64,000 nt of DNA, taken from the NCBI RefSeq assembly GCF_001905905.1, contig NZ_LIVT01000003.1, forward strand, positions 1,069,001-1,133,000, in the 5' to 3' direction. The stretch's first letter is position 1; every line of letters begins with the position of its first letter. The translations under genes were made by a program, and so were the position numbers. Below are positions 26,724-34,785 of this stretch, one piece after another. This DNA comes from Streptomyces sp. CB02366 (GTDB lineage Bacteria; Actinomycetota; Actinomycetes; Streptomycetales; Streptomycetaceae). The notes beneath the pieces were generated by a model that saw nothing but the letters and a program-made list of their open reading frames with translations, had not been told where the DNA came from and did not search any database.

Positions 26724-28045
26724 GCGTTCGTCTCCGTCGTGCGGTCGGTCCCGGCCGTGGAAGCCGTGGAAGCCGTGGAAGCCGTGGAAGCCGTGGGAGC
26801 CGTGGGAGCCGTGGCGGACGCGAGGACGGCGCGGGCGCGCTCCTCGTCGACCGTCCGGTACGCGGCGGCGACCCGTACCAGCCGGGCCACCTCGCCGTCC
26901 TGGTCCGCCGCGTGGTGGGCGGCGACCGGTGCGGCCCCTCCGGCGGGGGCGCCCGACTCCTTCGCGAGCAGGGCGGCCCGGATCCAGTAGGCGTCGGTGA
27001 GGGACGCGGCCCGGCGCGGGTCGTCCGTGTCCCGGGCGGCGGCGCGGGCGGCGGCGTCGAGCAGTCCCTCGGGGGCGTAGTGGCGCAGCTTCTCGGCCGC
27101 GTCCGCGACGTCGGCGGCCCAGCGGTCCACCCGCAGGTCGGCCGGGACGTTGAACCGGGTCAGCTCGCGGACCAGGGAGGCGGGCGGGTCGAACGGCTGG
27201 TCCGGGAAGGCGGCCATCAACTCGTACCAGAGGGCGTGCAGTTTGACCTGGGCCCGCCACAGCCGCGCCCGGCGCGCCCCGGCGGCGAAGGCGGGGAGGG
27301 ACGCGCCGAGGGCGAAGAAGGCGAACAGCACCAGCTGGGCGGCTTCGGTGACGCGGTCGAAGCGCACGGAGAACGCCTTGCTCGGCTCGTCCACCACGCT
27401 GATCCACAGGAAGAGGGTGCGGCTGACGGTGTAGCCGACGCCGATGAACATCGCGAACGTCATCATCCCGAGCCCGACGCGCAGATGGCGCTGCCGGGCG
27501 TCGAGGGTGGCGAGCGCCCACTGGAAGGCGCAGACGGCGGACGCGGCCCCGAGGTAGAGGTAGAAGACGCTCATGTAGAGCGTGGCGCCCCACTCCCCGG
27601 CGTGGTCGGAGACGAAGCGGTCCGAGGGGTGGGAGCGGTCGACGACGGTGAAGAAGAGGACGGTCAGCAGGATCAGGGTGGCGACGGACGCCTTGGCCGC
27701 CAGCTTCTGGACGAACCGCGCGAACCGTACGTGGCGGGGGACCGCGCCCTCTTCCGGGTAGCCGCCGTAGATGGCCACGATGTAGCTGAGGATGGCCAGA
27801 ATTGCCACCGTGGCGGTGTAGTGCTTGATGAGGACGGCGAGATCGGTGACGGCGCTGTCGTTGAGGCCGGTGCGCACCGCCTCGGTCTTCGTCCACAGCG
27901 CGACGGCGAATCCGGCGTAGCAGCCCCACAGGGCCCGGCGTCTGCGGTCCTCCTCGTCGCCCCACAGGGCAGCGGGCATACGCCACAGGGCAACGGCCGT
28001 CATCAGGCCGGCTATCAGGTAGCCGGCGAGATCGAGGGGGGTCAC
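26720..28045 (-). CDS. MAB_1171c-family putative membrane transporter
   Basis: 441 residues from GTG 28045. The N-terminal part has about seven hydrophobic segments (first TPLDLAGYLIAGLMTAVALW); the C-terminal 200 residues are soluble and helical (RAQVKLHALWYELMAAFPDQPF ...). This layout matches proteins annotated as MAB_1171c family putative transporter in actinobacteria; transport is not demonstrated. The tail is a TASTAS-rich stretch encoded by a 9-bp repeat. It overlaps the next gene by 4 bp and follows an ImmA-type protease gene by 64 bp. Confidence 0.82.
   Translation of the reverse strand: MTPLDLAGYLIAGLMTAVALWRMPAALWGDEEDRRRRALWGCYAGFAVALWTKTEAVRTGLNDSAVTDLAVLIKHYTATVAILAILSYIVAIYGGYPEEGAVPRHVRFARFVQKLAAKASVATLILLTVLFFTVVDRSHPSDRFVSDHAGEWGATLYMSVFYLYLGAASAVCAFQWALATLDARQRHLRVGLGMMTFAMFIGVGYTVSRTLFLWISVVDEPSKAFSVRFDRVTEAAQLVLFAFFALGASLPAFAAGARRARLWRAQVKLHALWYELMAAFPDQPFDPPASLVRELTRFNVPADLRVDRWAADVADAAEKLRHYAPEGLLDAAARAAARDTDDPRRAASLTDAYWIRAALLAKESGAPAGGAAPVAAHHAADQDGEVARLVRVAAAYRTVDEERARAVLASATAPTAPTASTASTASTASTAGTDRTTETNA
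26755..26817. repeat. 9-bp coding tandem repeat, seven units
   Basis: Units ccgtggaag (four copies), ccgtgggag (two copies) and ccgtggcgg, in frame inside the membrane-protein gene. They encode the Thr-Ala-Ser stretch near its C-terminus and so can change length without frameshift. Confidence 0.9.
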
Positions 28046-28109
28046 GGCGGTGTTCGTCCTCGGGGTCGGGAACACGGGGCGGGGCCCGTAGGCGGGCCGG
28101 TGGCACGTG

Positions 28110-28697
28110 TCAGCCGCGGCCGGTCCACCTGATCGGGAAGAGGGCGCGCCGCCGATGGGCCACCGGGCGGGACAGGGAGTCGTCCAGCCGCCCCACCATG
28201 TCATCGGTGGTGAGGTCCCGCGCCATCCGGGGGATCAGCGAGGCACCGAATTCGGCCATACGTTCGTCGTGGGTGTCGTACTGCGCCCGCGCCTGGACGG
28301 TGCCGCCTCCGGAGGCGAAGGACTCGGCGGCGGCCGGGGAGATCATGCGGGCGATCAGCGCGGTGTCGAAGACCGGCAGGAGCGTGCGCAGCCGCTCCGC
28401 GTCCAGGGTCGTCCCGTGGTCGAACCACTCATGGCACAGCTCGTGCAGGACGACGTGCTGGGTCTGGTACGCGGTCGGTCTGCGGCGGTAGAGGACGAGG
28501 CTGGTGTCGCCGGCTTTCAGGCGCAGCCCGCAGGCGGCGTTGACGCGGGCGAGGCGGTCCGGCATCTCGTGCAGCCGGATCGTGCGACCGCTCGCCGCCT
28601 CCATGTTCGCGACGAGTCCCTCCAGGGAGAAGGGAACCGGGAGGGGCAGGTCGGCGAGCCCGGCCTCGCACTCTTTCCGCAGTTTCCGCAGGGACAT
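28110..28697 (-). CDS. ImmA/IrrE-family metallo-endopeptidase
   Basis: 195 residues. The zinc site HELCH (residues 85-89, in HVVLHELCHEWFDH) is the HExxH motif of ImmA/IrrE peptidases, which cleave or inactivate XRE-type repressors in mobile elements and stress responses. It starts 10 bp after the stop of an HTH protein, so the pair is translationally coupled. This is the composition expected for a protease-controlled switch; the membrane proteins downstream would be the regulated output. Confidence 0.85.
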   Translation of the reverse strand: MSLRKLRKECEAGLADLPLPVPFSLEGLVANMEAASGRTIRLHEMPDRLARVNAACGLRLKAGDTSLVLYRRRPTAYQTQHVVLHELCHEWFDHGTTLDAERLRTLLPVFDTALIARMISPAAAESFASGGGTVQARAQYDTHDERMAEFGASLIPRMARDLTTDDMVGRLDDSLSRPVAHRRRALFPIRWTGRG

Positions 28698-28707
28698 GAC
28701 GAAGACG

Positions 28708-29319
28708 CTACGCCGCCGGGCCTGCCGAGCGGCGGTTCGTAGCGGAATCTTTGCCCCCGCCCCAGACCCGCCCGCCCGGGATCTGCCCGTCCGGGGCCCG
28801 CCCGCCCGGGGCCTGGCCCTGCGGCGCCCCGAGCTCCGTGTCCCGGCCGTCCGGCCCGCCCTTCTCCCGGGCGGCGTCCTCCAGCAGGGACAGGGCGAAC
28901 CGGAGGAGTTCCGGCGGCAGGCCGTCCTCGTTCAACCCCCGGCCGGCCAGACCGCTGATCTCGCCGGTGCGCCGCTTGGCCAGGAACTGGAGCCCGGCGA
29001 CGACGTCGTCGACGACCTCGGACTCCTCCTTGAAGAAGCGCCAGTCCACGCCGAACCCCAGGCCGAGGGCCTTGAGGATCTCCTCGGAGGGCTGGGTGAC
29101 CTTGCCGGCCAGGATGTTGGAGAAGTAGCTGTGCGACAGCGAGCCGCCGCGCTCGCGGACCAGCTCGGCGAAGACGCGGCCCGAGATCTTCTGGCCGGGG
29201 AAGGTCTTCTCGACCATGTACTCGACCTTCTCCCGCAGCGAGTGCAGGCGGGGCAGCTCGTCCGGGGCGGGCGGCCCCAGGGGTTCCGGACCGCGTTCGC
29301 CGCCGTCGTCCTTGGCCAT
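28708..29319 (-). CDS. XRE-like helix-turn-helix regulator
   Basis: 203 residues from ATG 29319 (GGAGG with about six bases spacing). A helix-turn-helix lies at about residues 45-85 (ISGRVFAELVRERGGSLSHSYFSNILAGKVTQPSEEILKALGLGFGV, overlapping parts). The C-terminus is Gly/Pro-rich with no motif. Partner gene is the ImmA protease just downstream. It is the presumed substrate or target of that protease. Confidence 0.85.
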   Translation of the reverse strand: MAKDDGGERGPEPLGPPAPDELPRLHSLREKVEYMVEKTFPGQKISGRVFAELVRERGGSLSHSYFSNILAGKVTQPSEEILKALGLGFGVDWRFFKEESEVVDDVVAGLQFLAKRRTGEISGLAGRGLNEDGLPPELLRFALSLLEDAAREKGGPDGRDTELGAPQGQAPGGRAPDGQIPGGRVWGGGKDSATNRRSAGPAA

Positions 29320-29388
29320 CCGGGCCTCCACGTTCACCTCGGAGTCGGAACTGAGCTTGCGCAAACACTCTACGTCACTGTTAACTCG

Positions 29389-29432
29389 AAAAAACACGGG
29401 CAGGGGACCACGAGGGGAGTCCCTTGCCCGTG
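29389..29432 (-). terminator. Intrinsic terminator upstream of the XRE gene
   Basis: CACGGGCAGGGGAC at 29395-29408 pairs with 29419-29432 (one G-T position), loop of 10 nt. Read on the minus strand the hairpin is followed by TTTTTT (29394-29389). It lies 70 bp upstream of the XRE start codon. Confidence 0.8.
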
Positions 29433-29489
29433 GATGACCTGTGCCCCGTGACGTCCCGAGCCGGTTCCGATCGGGCTCCGGACAGGGGT

Positions 29490-29525
29490 GTAGCCCTTCA
29501 CGACGGGGGATGCGTGAAGGGCTAC
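29490..29525. other. Perfect 13-bp hairpin
   Basis: GTAGCCCTTCACG (29490-29502) and its complement (29513-29525), loop of 10 nt. Perfect and isolated; position relative to the terminator suggests part of a small transcript. Confidence 0.7.
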
Positions 29526-29780
29526 GCGTGCATTATGGCCCCGCGGCCCTCCCGACGACAACTGACCAGTCGGTCAGCGGCGGGGGGAAAGGCCGTGGTG
29601 GCGGGCGGCGCGCGTCCGTCCCGGCGGCCCGAATCTCATCCGGTCGCGATAGACATGTCTCCGGCGTGCGATTAGGCTTTCTTGCGCAGTCACGTGTCAC
29701 AGCGGTACGCAGCCGAGGCGCACCCCGAAGGCGTACAGCGCCCGGCTCCTCCGGTTCCGCGCGTGACGGAAGAGGTGCAG

Positions 29781-30128
29781 ATGCCCCCGGAGACCCCCTC
29801 GCACGCCACCGACCGGCTCGACGACGACGATTACCCCGCCTACACGATGGGGCGAGCCGCGGAGATGATCGGTGCGACCCCGGGGTTCCTCCGGGCGATC
29901 GGGGAGGCCCGCCTGATCACGCCGCTGCGGTCCGAGGGGGGCCACCGGCGTTACTCCCGCTACCAGTTGCGCATCGCCGCCCGCGCCCGCGAGCTGGTCG
30001 ACGCCGGCACGCCCATCGAGGCGGCCTGCCGGATCGTCATCCTGGAGGACCAGCTGGAGGAGGCGCTGCGCCTCAACGAGGAGCTGCGCGGCCCCACGCC
30101 CCCCTCCCCGGGTTCCGCCGGACGCTGA
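29781..30128 (+). CDS. MerR-like helix-turn-helix protein
   Basis: 115 residues from ATG 29781 (GAGGTG). YTMGRAAEMIGATPGFLRAIGEARLITPLRSEGGHRRYSRYQL is the MerR DNA-binding head (residues about 17-60), followed by a helical dimer segment. There is no ligand domain, as in short MerR/BldC-like regulators. The in-frame extension to 29682 has no convincing start, though GTG 29763 is possible. Confidence 0.85.
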   Translation: MPPETPSHATDRLDDDDYPAYTMGRAAEMIGATPGFLRAIGEARLITPLRSEGGHRRYSRYQLRIAARARELVDAGTPIEAACRIVILEDQLEEALRLNEELRGPTPPSPGSAGR

Positions 30129-30454
30129 CGAAGGCTCCGCCCGCGGGCGGGGGCATCCTCCCGGCGGGCCGAAAAATATCTGCATTCGACAGCACAGAAT
30201 TTCACGCAATGGTTGATGAGAATTTCATGTCCCGACGCGGCCGGTGATATGGACACCCTGCTTCTCCGGCGTGATCGTGCTACGGTAGATCCCGGTTGCA
30301 GTTGTGGTTCCCAAAAACTTCAAGTGCTCTTGCCGATCAGATATCGGTAGGCGCGCTTTTGTCTTTCCGGTGTTATCCGGACGGGGTAATCATTGCGGCG
30401 ACGTGGGGTCCACACAGTGTGGGCCCGCGGGCTCTGCCCCTAAGGAGATATGAC
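30129..30454 (+). promoter_or_regulatory. Leader/promoter region of the cold-shock gene
   Basis: A 326-bp gap with unusually AT-rich stretches for this genome (30170-30235, 30296-30400), including CCCAAAAACTTCAAG at 30308-30322. A long AT-rich leader is characteristic of cold-shock transcripts. The mapped promoter is not visible with certainty; a candidate -10 like GGTAGAT at about 30283-30289 fits a leader of about 160 nt. Confidence 0.5.
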
Positions 30455-30658
30455 ATGGCTACTGGCACCGTGAAGTGGTTCAACTCGGAAAAGGGTTTCG
30501 GCTTCATTGAGCAGGACGGCGGCGGCGCCGACGTCTTCGCTCACTACAGCAACATCGCCTCCAGCGGCTTCCGCGAGCTGCAGGAAGGCCAGAAGGTGAA
30601 CTTCGACGTCACGCAGGGCCAGAAGGGCCCGCAGGCCGAGAACATCACCCCCGCCTGA
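30455..30658 (+). CDS. Cold-shock protein
   Basis: 67 residues from ATG 30455 with AAGGAG upstream. [15 protein letters not shown] and DVFAHYSNI are the RNP1 and RNP2 motifs of the cold-shock domain, a five-stranded beta barrel that binds single-stranded nucleic acid and acts as an RNA chaperone. A strong terminator follows and a DEAD-box helicase comes next, so the two could be cold-inducible partners though separate transcripts. Confidence 0.97.
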   Translation: MATGTVKWFNSEKGFGFIEQDGGGADVFAHYSNIASSGFRELQEGQKVNFDVTQGQKGPQAENITPA

Positions 30659-30682
30659 TCACTCGGGCAGCACGACGCAGCT

Positions 30683-30710
30683 GGGGCCCGCACCTTGGGG
30701 TGCGGGCCCC
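30683..30710 (+). terminator. Terminator after the cold-shock gene
   Basis: Perfect 12-bp stem GGGGCCCGCACC (30683-30694) and 30699-30710 with a TTGG loop, 24 bp after the stop codon. Confidence 0.85.
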
Positions 30711-30902
30711 GGCTCGTTGTCGTTTCCGGGGCCCGCAGCGCGCGCCCCTCGACGGAGCCGCGTCCGGTGTGTTGATTCCCGGCGGCCGGGCTTCGTTTTC
30801 TTTTGTCATTTCATCGGCTCGTTCTTGCGATTCCGGGTGCCGTTCACGGCTGCTCCACCCGAGGAATCCCTCGATACGTGCCCTATCGAGGAAAGGTTCC
30901 GC

Positions 30903-32465
30903 ATGAACCGCGAACGCACACCCCGCTCGAACGACAGGTTCTCCCGTACCCGCTCCGGCGGCGCGCCCCGGTACTCCGGCGGCGGCGAGCGCCGCGCCGC
31001 CGGTTTCGGCGGCGGTCCCAAGCGCTCCGGCGGCTCGGGCCGGTCCGGTGGTTACGGCCGCCGCTCCGCGTCCGGCGCCAAGGGCGAGTTCGCCCTGCCC
31101 GTGACCGTCACCCCTGCCCTCCCCGCCGTCGAGGCCTTCGGCGACATGGAGATGCCGGAGCCCCTGAAGGCGGCGCTGACCACCGCGGGGGTGACCGTGC
31201 CCTTCCCGATCCAGGCGGCCACCCTGCCGAACTCGCTCGCCGGCCGGGACGTCCTGGGCCGGGGCCGTACCGGCTCGGGCAAGACCCTCGCCTTCGGCCT
31301 GGCGCTGCTGGCCCGTACCGCCGGCCGCCGCGCCGACGCCAAGCGCCCCCTCGCCCTGGTCCTCGTCCCCACCCGGGAGCTGGCCCAGCAGGTCACCGAC
31401 GCGCTCACCCCGTACGCCCGGTCGCTGAAGCTGCGCCTCGCGACCGTCGTCGGCGGGATGTCCATCGGCCGTCAGGCCAGTGCGCTGCGCGGAGGCGCCG
31501 AGGTCGTCGTCGCCACGCCGGGCCGCCTCAAGGACCTGATCGAGCGCGGCGACTGCCGGTTGGACCGGGTCACCGTCACCGTCCTCGACGAGGCCGACCA
31601 GATGGCCGACATGGGCTTCATGCCGCAGGTCACCGAACTGCTCGACCAGGTCAACCCGGACGGGCAGCGGATGCTGTTCTCGGCCACCCTGGACCGCAAC
31701 GTCGACCTGCTGGTGCGTACCTACCTGAAGGACCCGGTCGTGCACTCCGTCGACCCGGCCGCCGGTGCGGTCACGACGATGGAGCACCACGTCCTGTACG
31801 TCCAGGGCGCCGACAAGTACGCCACCACGACGGAGATCGCGGCCCGCGACGGCCGCGTGATCATGTTCCTGGACACCAAGCACGCGGTCGACAAGCTCAC
31901 CGACCACCTGCTGCAGAGCGGGGTCCGGGCGGCGGCGCTGCACGGCGGCAAGTCCCAGCCGCAGCGCACCCGCACCCTGGAGCGGTTCAAGACCGGCCAG
32001 GTCACGGCGCTGGTCGCCACGAACGTCGCCGCGCGCGGCATCCACGTCGACAACCTCGACCTGGTCGTCAACGTGGACCCCCCGACCGACCACAAGGACT
32101 ACCTGCACCGCGGCGGCCGTACCGCCCGTGCGGGTGAGTCCGGCAGCGTCGTCACGCTGGTGCTGCCCAACCAGCGTCGCGAGATGACGCGGCTGATGGC
32201 GGACGCGGGGATCACCCCGCAGATCGCCCAGGTCCGCTCGGGAGAGGCCGAGCTGAGCCGGATCACCGGTGCGCAGGCGCCCTCCGGCGTCCCGGTCCCC
32301 GCCATCGCTTCGCCCAAGGAGCGCGGCAGCCGGAGCGGCGGCGCGTTCATGGGGCGCGGTACCCGGCGCGGCGGTGCGGCCCCGGCCCGACGCGGCCGTC
32401 CGGGAGTGCCGACGCCCGAGGCCCGCGAGGCCGCCGCACAGCGCCGGGCCAACCGCGCCGCCTGA
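30903..32465 (+). CDS. DEAD-box RNA helicase
   Basis: 520 residues from ATG 30903. An Arg/Gly/Ser-rich N-terminus (1-60) precedes two RecA-like domains: Q motif PFPIQAATLP, Walker A GRGRTGSGKT, PTRELAQQ, ATPGRL, DEAD, SAT, then RGIHVDNLDLV and HRGGRTARAG of motif VI. The C-terminus is again basic and Gly-rich. This is the RhlE/CsdA type that unwinds structured RNA. It follows a cold-shock gene. Confidence 0.95.
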   Translation: MNRERTPRSNDRFSRTRSGGAPRYSGGGERRAAGFGGGPKRSGGSGRSGGYGRRSASGAKGEFALPVTVTPALPAVEAFGDMEMPEPLKAALTTAGVTVPFPIQAATLPNSLAGRDVLGRGRTGSGKTLAFGLALLARTAGRRADAKRPLALVLVPTRELAQQVTDALTPYARSLKLRLATVVGGMSIGRQASALRGGAEVVVATPGRLKDLIERGDCRLDRVTVTVLDEADQMADMGFMPQVTELLDQVNPDGQRMLFSATLDRNVDLLVRTYLKDPVVHSVDPAAGAVTTMEHHVLYVQGADKYATTTEIAARDGRVIMFLDTKHAVDKLTDHLLQSGVRAAALHGGKSQPQRTRTLERFKTGQVTALVATNVAARGIHVDNLDLVVNVDPPTDHKDYLHRGGRTARAGESGSVVTLVLPNQRREMTRLMADAGITPQIAQVRSGEAELSRITGAQAPSGVPVPAIASPKERGSRSGGAFMGRGTRRGGAAPARRGRPGVPTPEAREAAAQRRANRAA

Positions 32466-32802
32466 GCGGGGGCGTACCGGTGTCCGTCAGGACGCCGGTA
32501 CGCACGCATGGCGGGGCGCCGGGACGCCCGCACCTCCGGATACCCGGACGCCGCCGGTACACCGGGCGTCCGGGTATCGGCATGTCCGCCCGCCCGTCCG
32601 TACGTCCATCCGCATGCACGCCCGCCCGGGCGCCGTGGTGCCCGGCCGCCGTCAAGCGGACGGGCGAAATGATCACCCGGCGGGACCGGCGGATCTCCGG
32701 GCCGCCGATCCCGGCGCGGGCACGGGGCCTGCCGTCCCCCGGCGGGCCGGAGCGCCGGTGAAGGACGTTCCCGCCCGCCGCCGGGGTGCGAGGATCGCGA
32801 TC
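32466..32802. other. 337-bp intergenic region
   Basis: Contains the helicase terminator at 32539-32578 and otherwise GC-rich sequence with short CCGTCCG-type motifs. No gene seen. Confidence 0.5.
32539..32578 (+). terminator. Terminator after the DEAD-box helicase
   Basis: Perfect 14-bp stem: GATACCCGGACGCC at 32539-32552 and complement at 32565-32578, loop of 12 nt. Confidence 0.8.
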
Positions 32803-33006
32803 ATGAACCGCAAGCTGACCGTATTCGTTCTCGCGGTGGTGGCGTGCGTGCTGTCCGCCACCACCGCCCACGCCGACGAGACCCACACCGACGCCCACAA
32901 CGGGCCGCGGGTGGCCCTCATCTCGACCGGGCAGATCGACGACCCGCTCGAAGACGTCCTGGAGCACGTCGCGGTCCTCGGCCGGACCGTCGTCGTGGAC
33001 CACTGA
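32803..33006 (+). CDS. Small secreted protein
   Basis: 67 residues from ATG 32803. MNRKLTVFVLAVVACVLSATTAHADETH is a clean Sec signal peptide with an AHA cleavage site; the mature part is about 42 residues, His/Asp-rich (ETHTDAHNGPRVALISTGQIDDPLEDVLEH), ending VLGRTVVVDH. This resembles streptomycete exported small proteins of unknown function. Confidence 0.72.
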   Translation: MNRKLTVFVLAVVACVLSATTAHADETHTDAHNGPRVALISTGQIDDPLEDVLEHVAVLGRTVVVDH

Positions 33007-33042
33007 CCTTCCCGGCCCCTCCGACCGCCCGGCGCCCGCTGC

Positions 33043-34188
33043 TCAGGGGGCCGGGACGGCCGGGGGCTTCTGCCGGGCCCATGCCATGCGCGGTTCCAGC
33101 AGCGGGCGCAGCAGACGGCGGACCGGGGGCGTGCACAGCAGGGTCATGACGGCGATCGCGCCTAGGGTGACCGCCACCGTGCCCGCAGTGGTGTCGTAGA
33201 ACGGGTCGTCGTAGAAGCCGCTGTACTTCAGCCCCCGGACGACGAAGCCGTGGAGGAGGTATCCGTACAGCGTGCAGGTGCCGAGCGCGGTCATCCAGCT
33301 GCGGCCCTTGGGCACCCAGGCCAGGAAGCACGCGCCCAGCACGACCGCGGCCAGGAACAGCAGGAGCGTGGCGGTCGGGCCCGTCCACTCGGCCATGTCC
33401 AGCCGGTCGGTGCTGTTCTTGCGGAAGAACCACGAGGTGCTGGTCCGGGGCACCAGCCAGTACGCCACCAGCAGCCCGGCCGCGAAGACCGGCACCGACG
33501 CGATCCGCACCCAGGGGGCCCGGAGGGCCGCGAAGTGTTCCGGGCGCAGCCGCAGGCCGAGCACGTAGAACGGCAGGAACTGCAGCACGCGCTGGACCTG
33601 GAGGCTCCCGTCGGCGGCCGGTGACACCGTCGCCAGGGCGGCGATGGCGAGCGAGACCAGCAGGGGGAAGCGCACCGCCTGCCACAGCGGCGTGGACAGC
33701 CGCCAGAGGAACAGGGCGGGCAGGAACCACAGCAGCCAGTAGGGCTCCAGCAGCGACAGGGCGTAGTCCGGCTTGTCCGCGACCCGTTCGAAGAGCGTGT
33801 AGAGCGCCTCGAACAGGACGTAGGGCACCAGGAGACTGGTGACCAGCTTCCACACCCGGTTCGGCGTCAGCTCGAAGTTCCGTGAGAAGTAGCCGGCGAT
33901 GAGGATGAACACCGGCATGTGGAACGTGTAGATGAAGGTGTACGCGGCCTCCACGAGACGGCCGGACGGCAGCGGCTCCCAGGCGTGTCCTATCGCCACC
34001 AGCACGATCGCCAGGTACTTCGCGTTGTCGAAGAAGTGGTCCCGGTCGCCGTTCGGGGGCTTTGCGGCCGGCGGGCCGCCGGCCGACGGGTGCCCGGTCG
34101 GCGGCTTGTCGACCGGAGGGCTGTCGGTCTCCGCGGGGCCGGCGACGGCGGTGTGGCGCGGCTGCCCGGAGGTGAGGGGGGAAGGCAT
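33043..34188 (-). CDS. Membrane acyltransferase, family 3
   Basis: 381 residues, about ten membrane segments. The first hydrophobic segment carries DNAKYLAIVLVAIGHAWEPL with the acyltransferase-3 histidine; the following part includes HMPVFILIAGYF. Such enzymes O-acylate sugars or cell-surface polymers. The N-terminal 48 residues are Pro/Gly-rich and cytoplasmic. Confidence 0.88.
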   Translation of the reverse strand: MPSPLTSGQPRHTAVAGPAETDSPPVDKPPTGHPSAGGPPAAKPPNGDRDHFFDNAKYLAIVLVAIGHAWEPLPSGRLVEAAYTFIYTFHMPVFILIAGYFSRNFELTPNRVWKLVTSLLVPYVLFEALYTLFERVADKPDYALSLLEPYWLLWFLPALFLWRLSTPLWQAVRFPLLVSLAIAALATVSPAADGSLQVQRVLQFLPFYVLGLRLRPEHFAALRAPWVRIASVPVFAAGLLVAYWLVPRTSTSWFFRKNSTDRLDMAEWTGPTATLLLFLAAVVLGACFLAWVPKGRSWMTALGTCTLYGYLLHGFVVRGLKYSGFYDDPFYDTTAGTVAVTLGAIAVMTLLCTPPVRRLLRPLLEPRMAWARQKPPAVPAP

Positions 34189-34346
34189 CCTGACACCTTA
34201 GAACGCGGACGCGTTCCCTCCCTCGGCTGTGTCGTGCATCACCGCGACCCGTCCTTTTCGGGCGGATGTGCCCTCCCCCGATGTGCTCCTGAGGCGCCCT
34301 GTCCGGCCCGGGGGGCGGGGCAGGGCGAACCGCCCCGCCCCGCCGC

Positions 34347-34784
34347 CTACGGATGGTGCGGGGCGTCGTCCTCCGTGGGGACGCACAGCACCGGGACGGA
34401 CGACATGTGCAGCAGCTTGTGCGGGGTCGAGCCCAGCAGGGCCCCGCGCATCGGGCTCTCGCCCCAGGTGCCGACCACGATGACCCGGGCGCCGTGGCGT
34501 TCGGCGGCGTTCAGCAGGGCCTGGGCCGGACTCTCGTCCAGCACCTCGACCGTGGCCGGGACACCCGCCTCCTCGGCGGCGGTGAGCGCGTGTTCCAGTC
34601 CGCTGCGTCCGGCCTGGCGGATCGCCTCGTAATGGCTGCGGTACTCCGCGCCGTCCCGCAGCCCGGGCGCGGCGGCCCCGTGGACCAGGACCAGTTCCTC
34701 GCCGTACGCCGCCGCCACCTCGATGGCGATGCGCAGGGCGCGGGCGGCGCCGGGGGACTCGTCGTAACCGAGGACGACCGACAT
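34347..34784 (-). CDS. Universal stress protein (UspA domain)
   Basis: 145 residues, ATG 34784 (AGGTGAGATG context). The ATP-binding loop GTWGESPMRGALLGST (residues 105-120) gives the G-x2-G-x9-G-S/T signature. Its start codon lies one base after the stop of the permease gene, so the pair is translationally coupled; the Usp may sense nucleotide for the transporter. Confidence 0.92.
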   Translation of the reverse strand: MSVVLGYDESPGAARALRIAIEVAAAYGEELVLVHGAAAPGLRDGAEYRSHYEAIRQAGRSGLEHALTAAEEAGVPATVEVLDESPAQALLNAAERHGARVIVVGTWGESPMRGALLGSTPHKLLHMSSVPVLCVPTEDDAPHHP

Positions 34785-34785
34785 C

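Larger units (their letters stand above)
29320..29780. other. 461-bp divergent intergenic region with hairpins
   Basis: The space between the XRE and MerR genes holds an intrinsic terminator reading on the minus strand (29389-29432) and a 13-bp perfect hairpin (29490-29525), described separately. CTGACC-AGTC-GGTCAG (29562-29577) is a small inverted repeat of the type bound by dimeric repressors. No credible protein gene is seen. Confidence 0.55.

Noticed and set aside
29370..29561. 63-residue frame across the terminator and hairpin upstream of the XRE gene
   Set aside because: It reads through two structured RNA elements, has no ribosome site and no recognisable homology.
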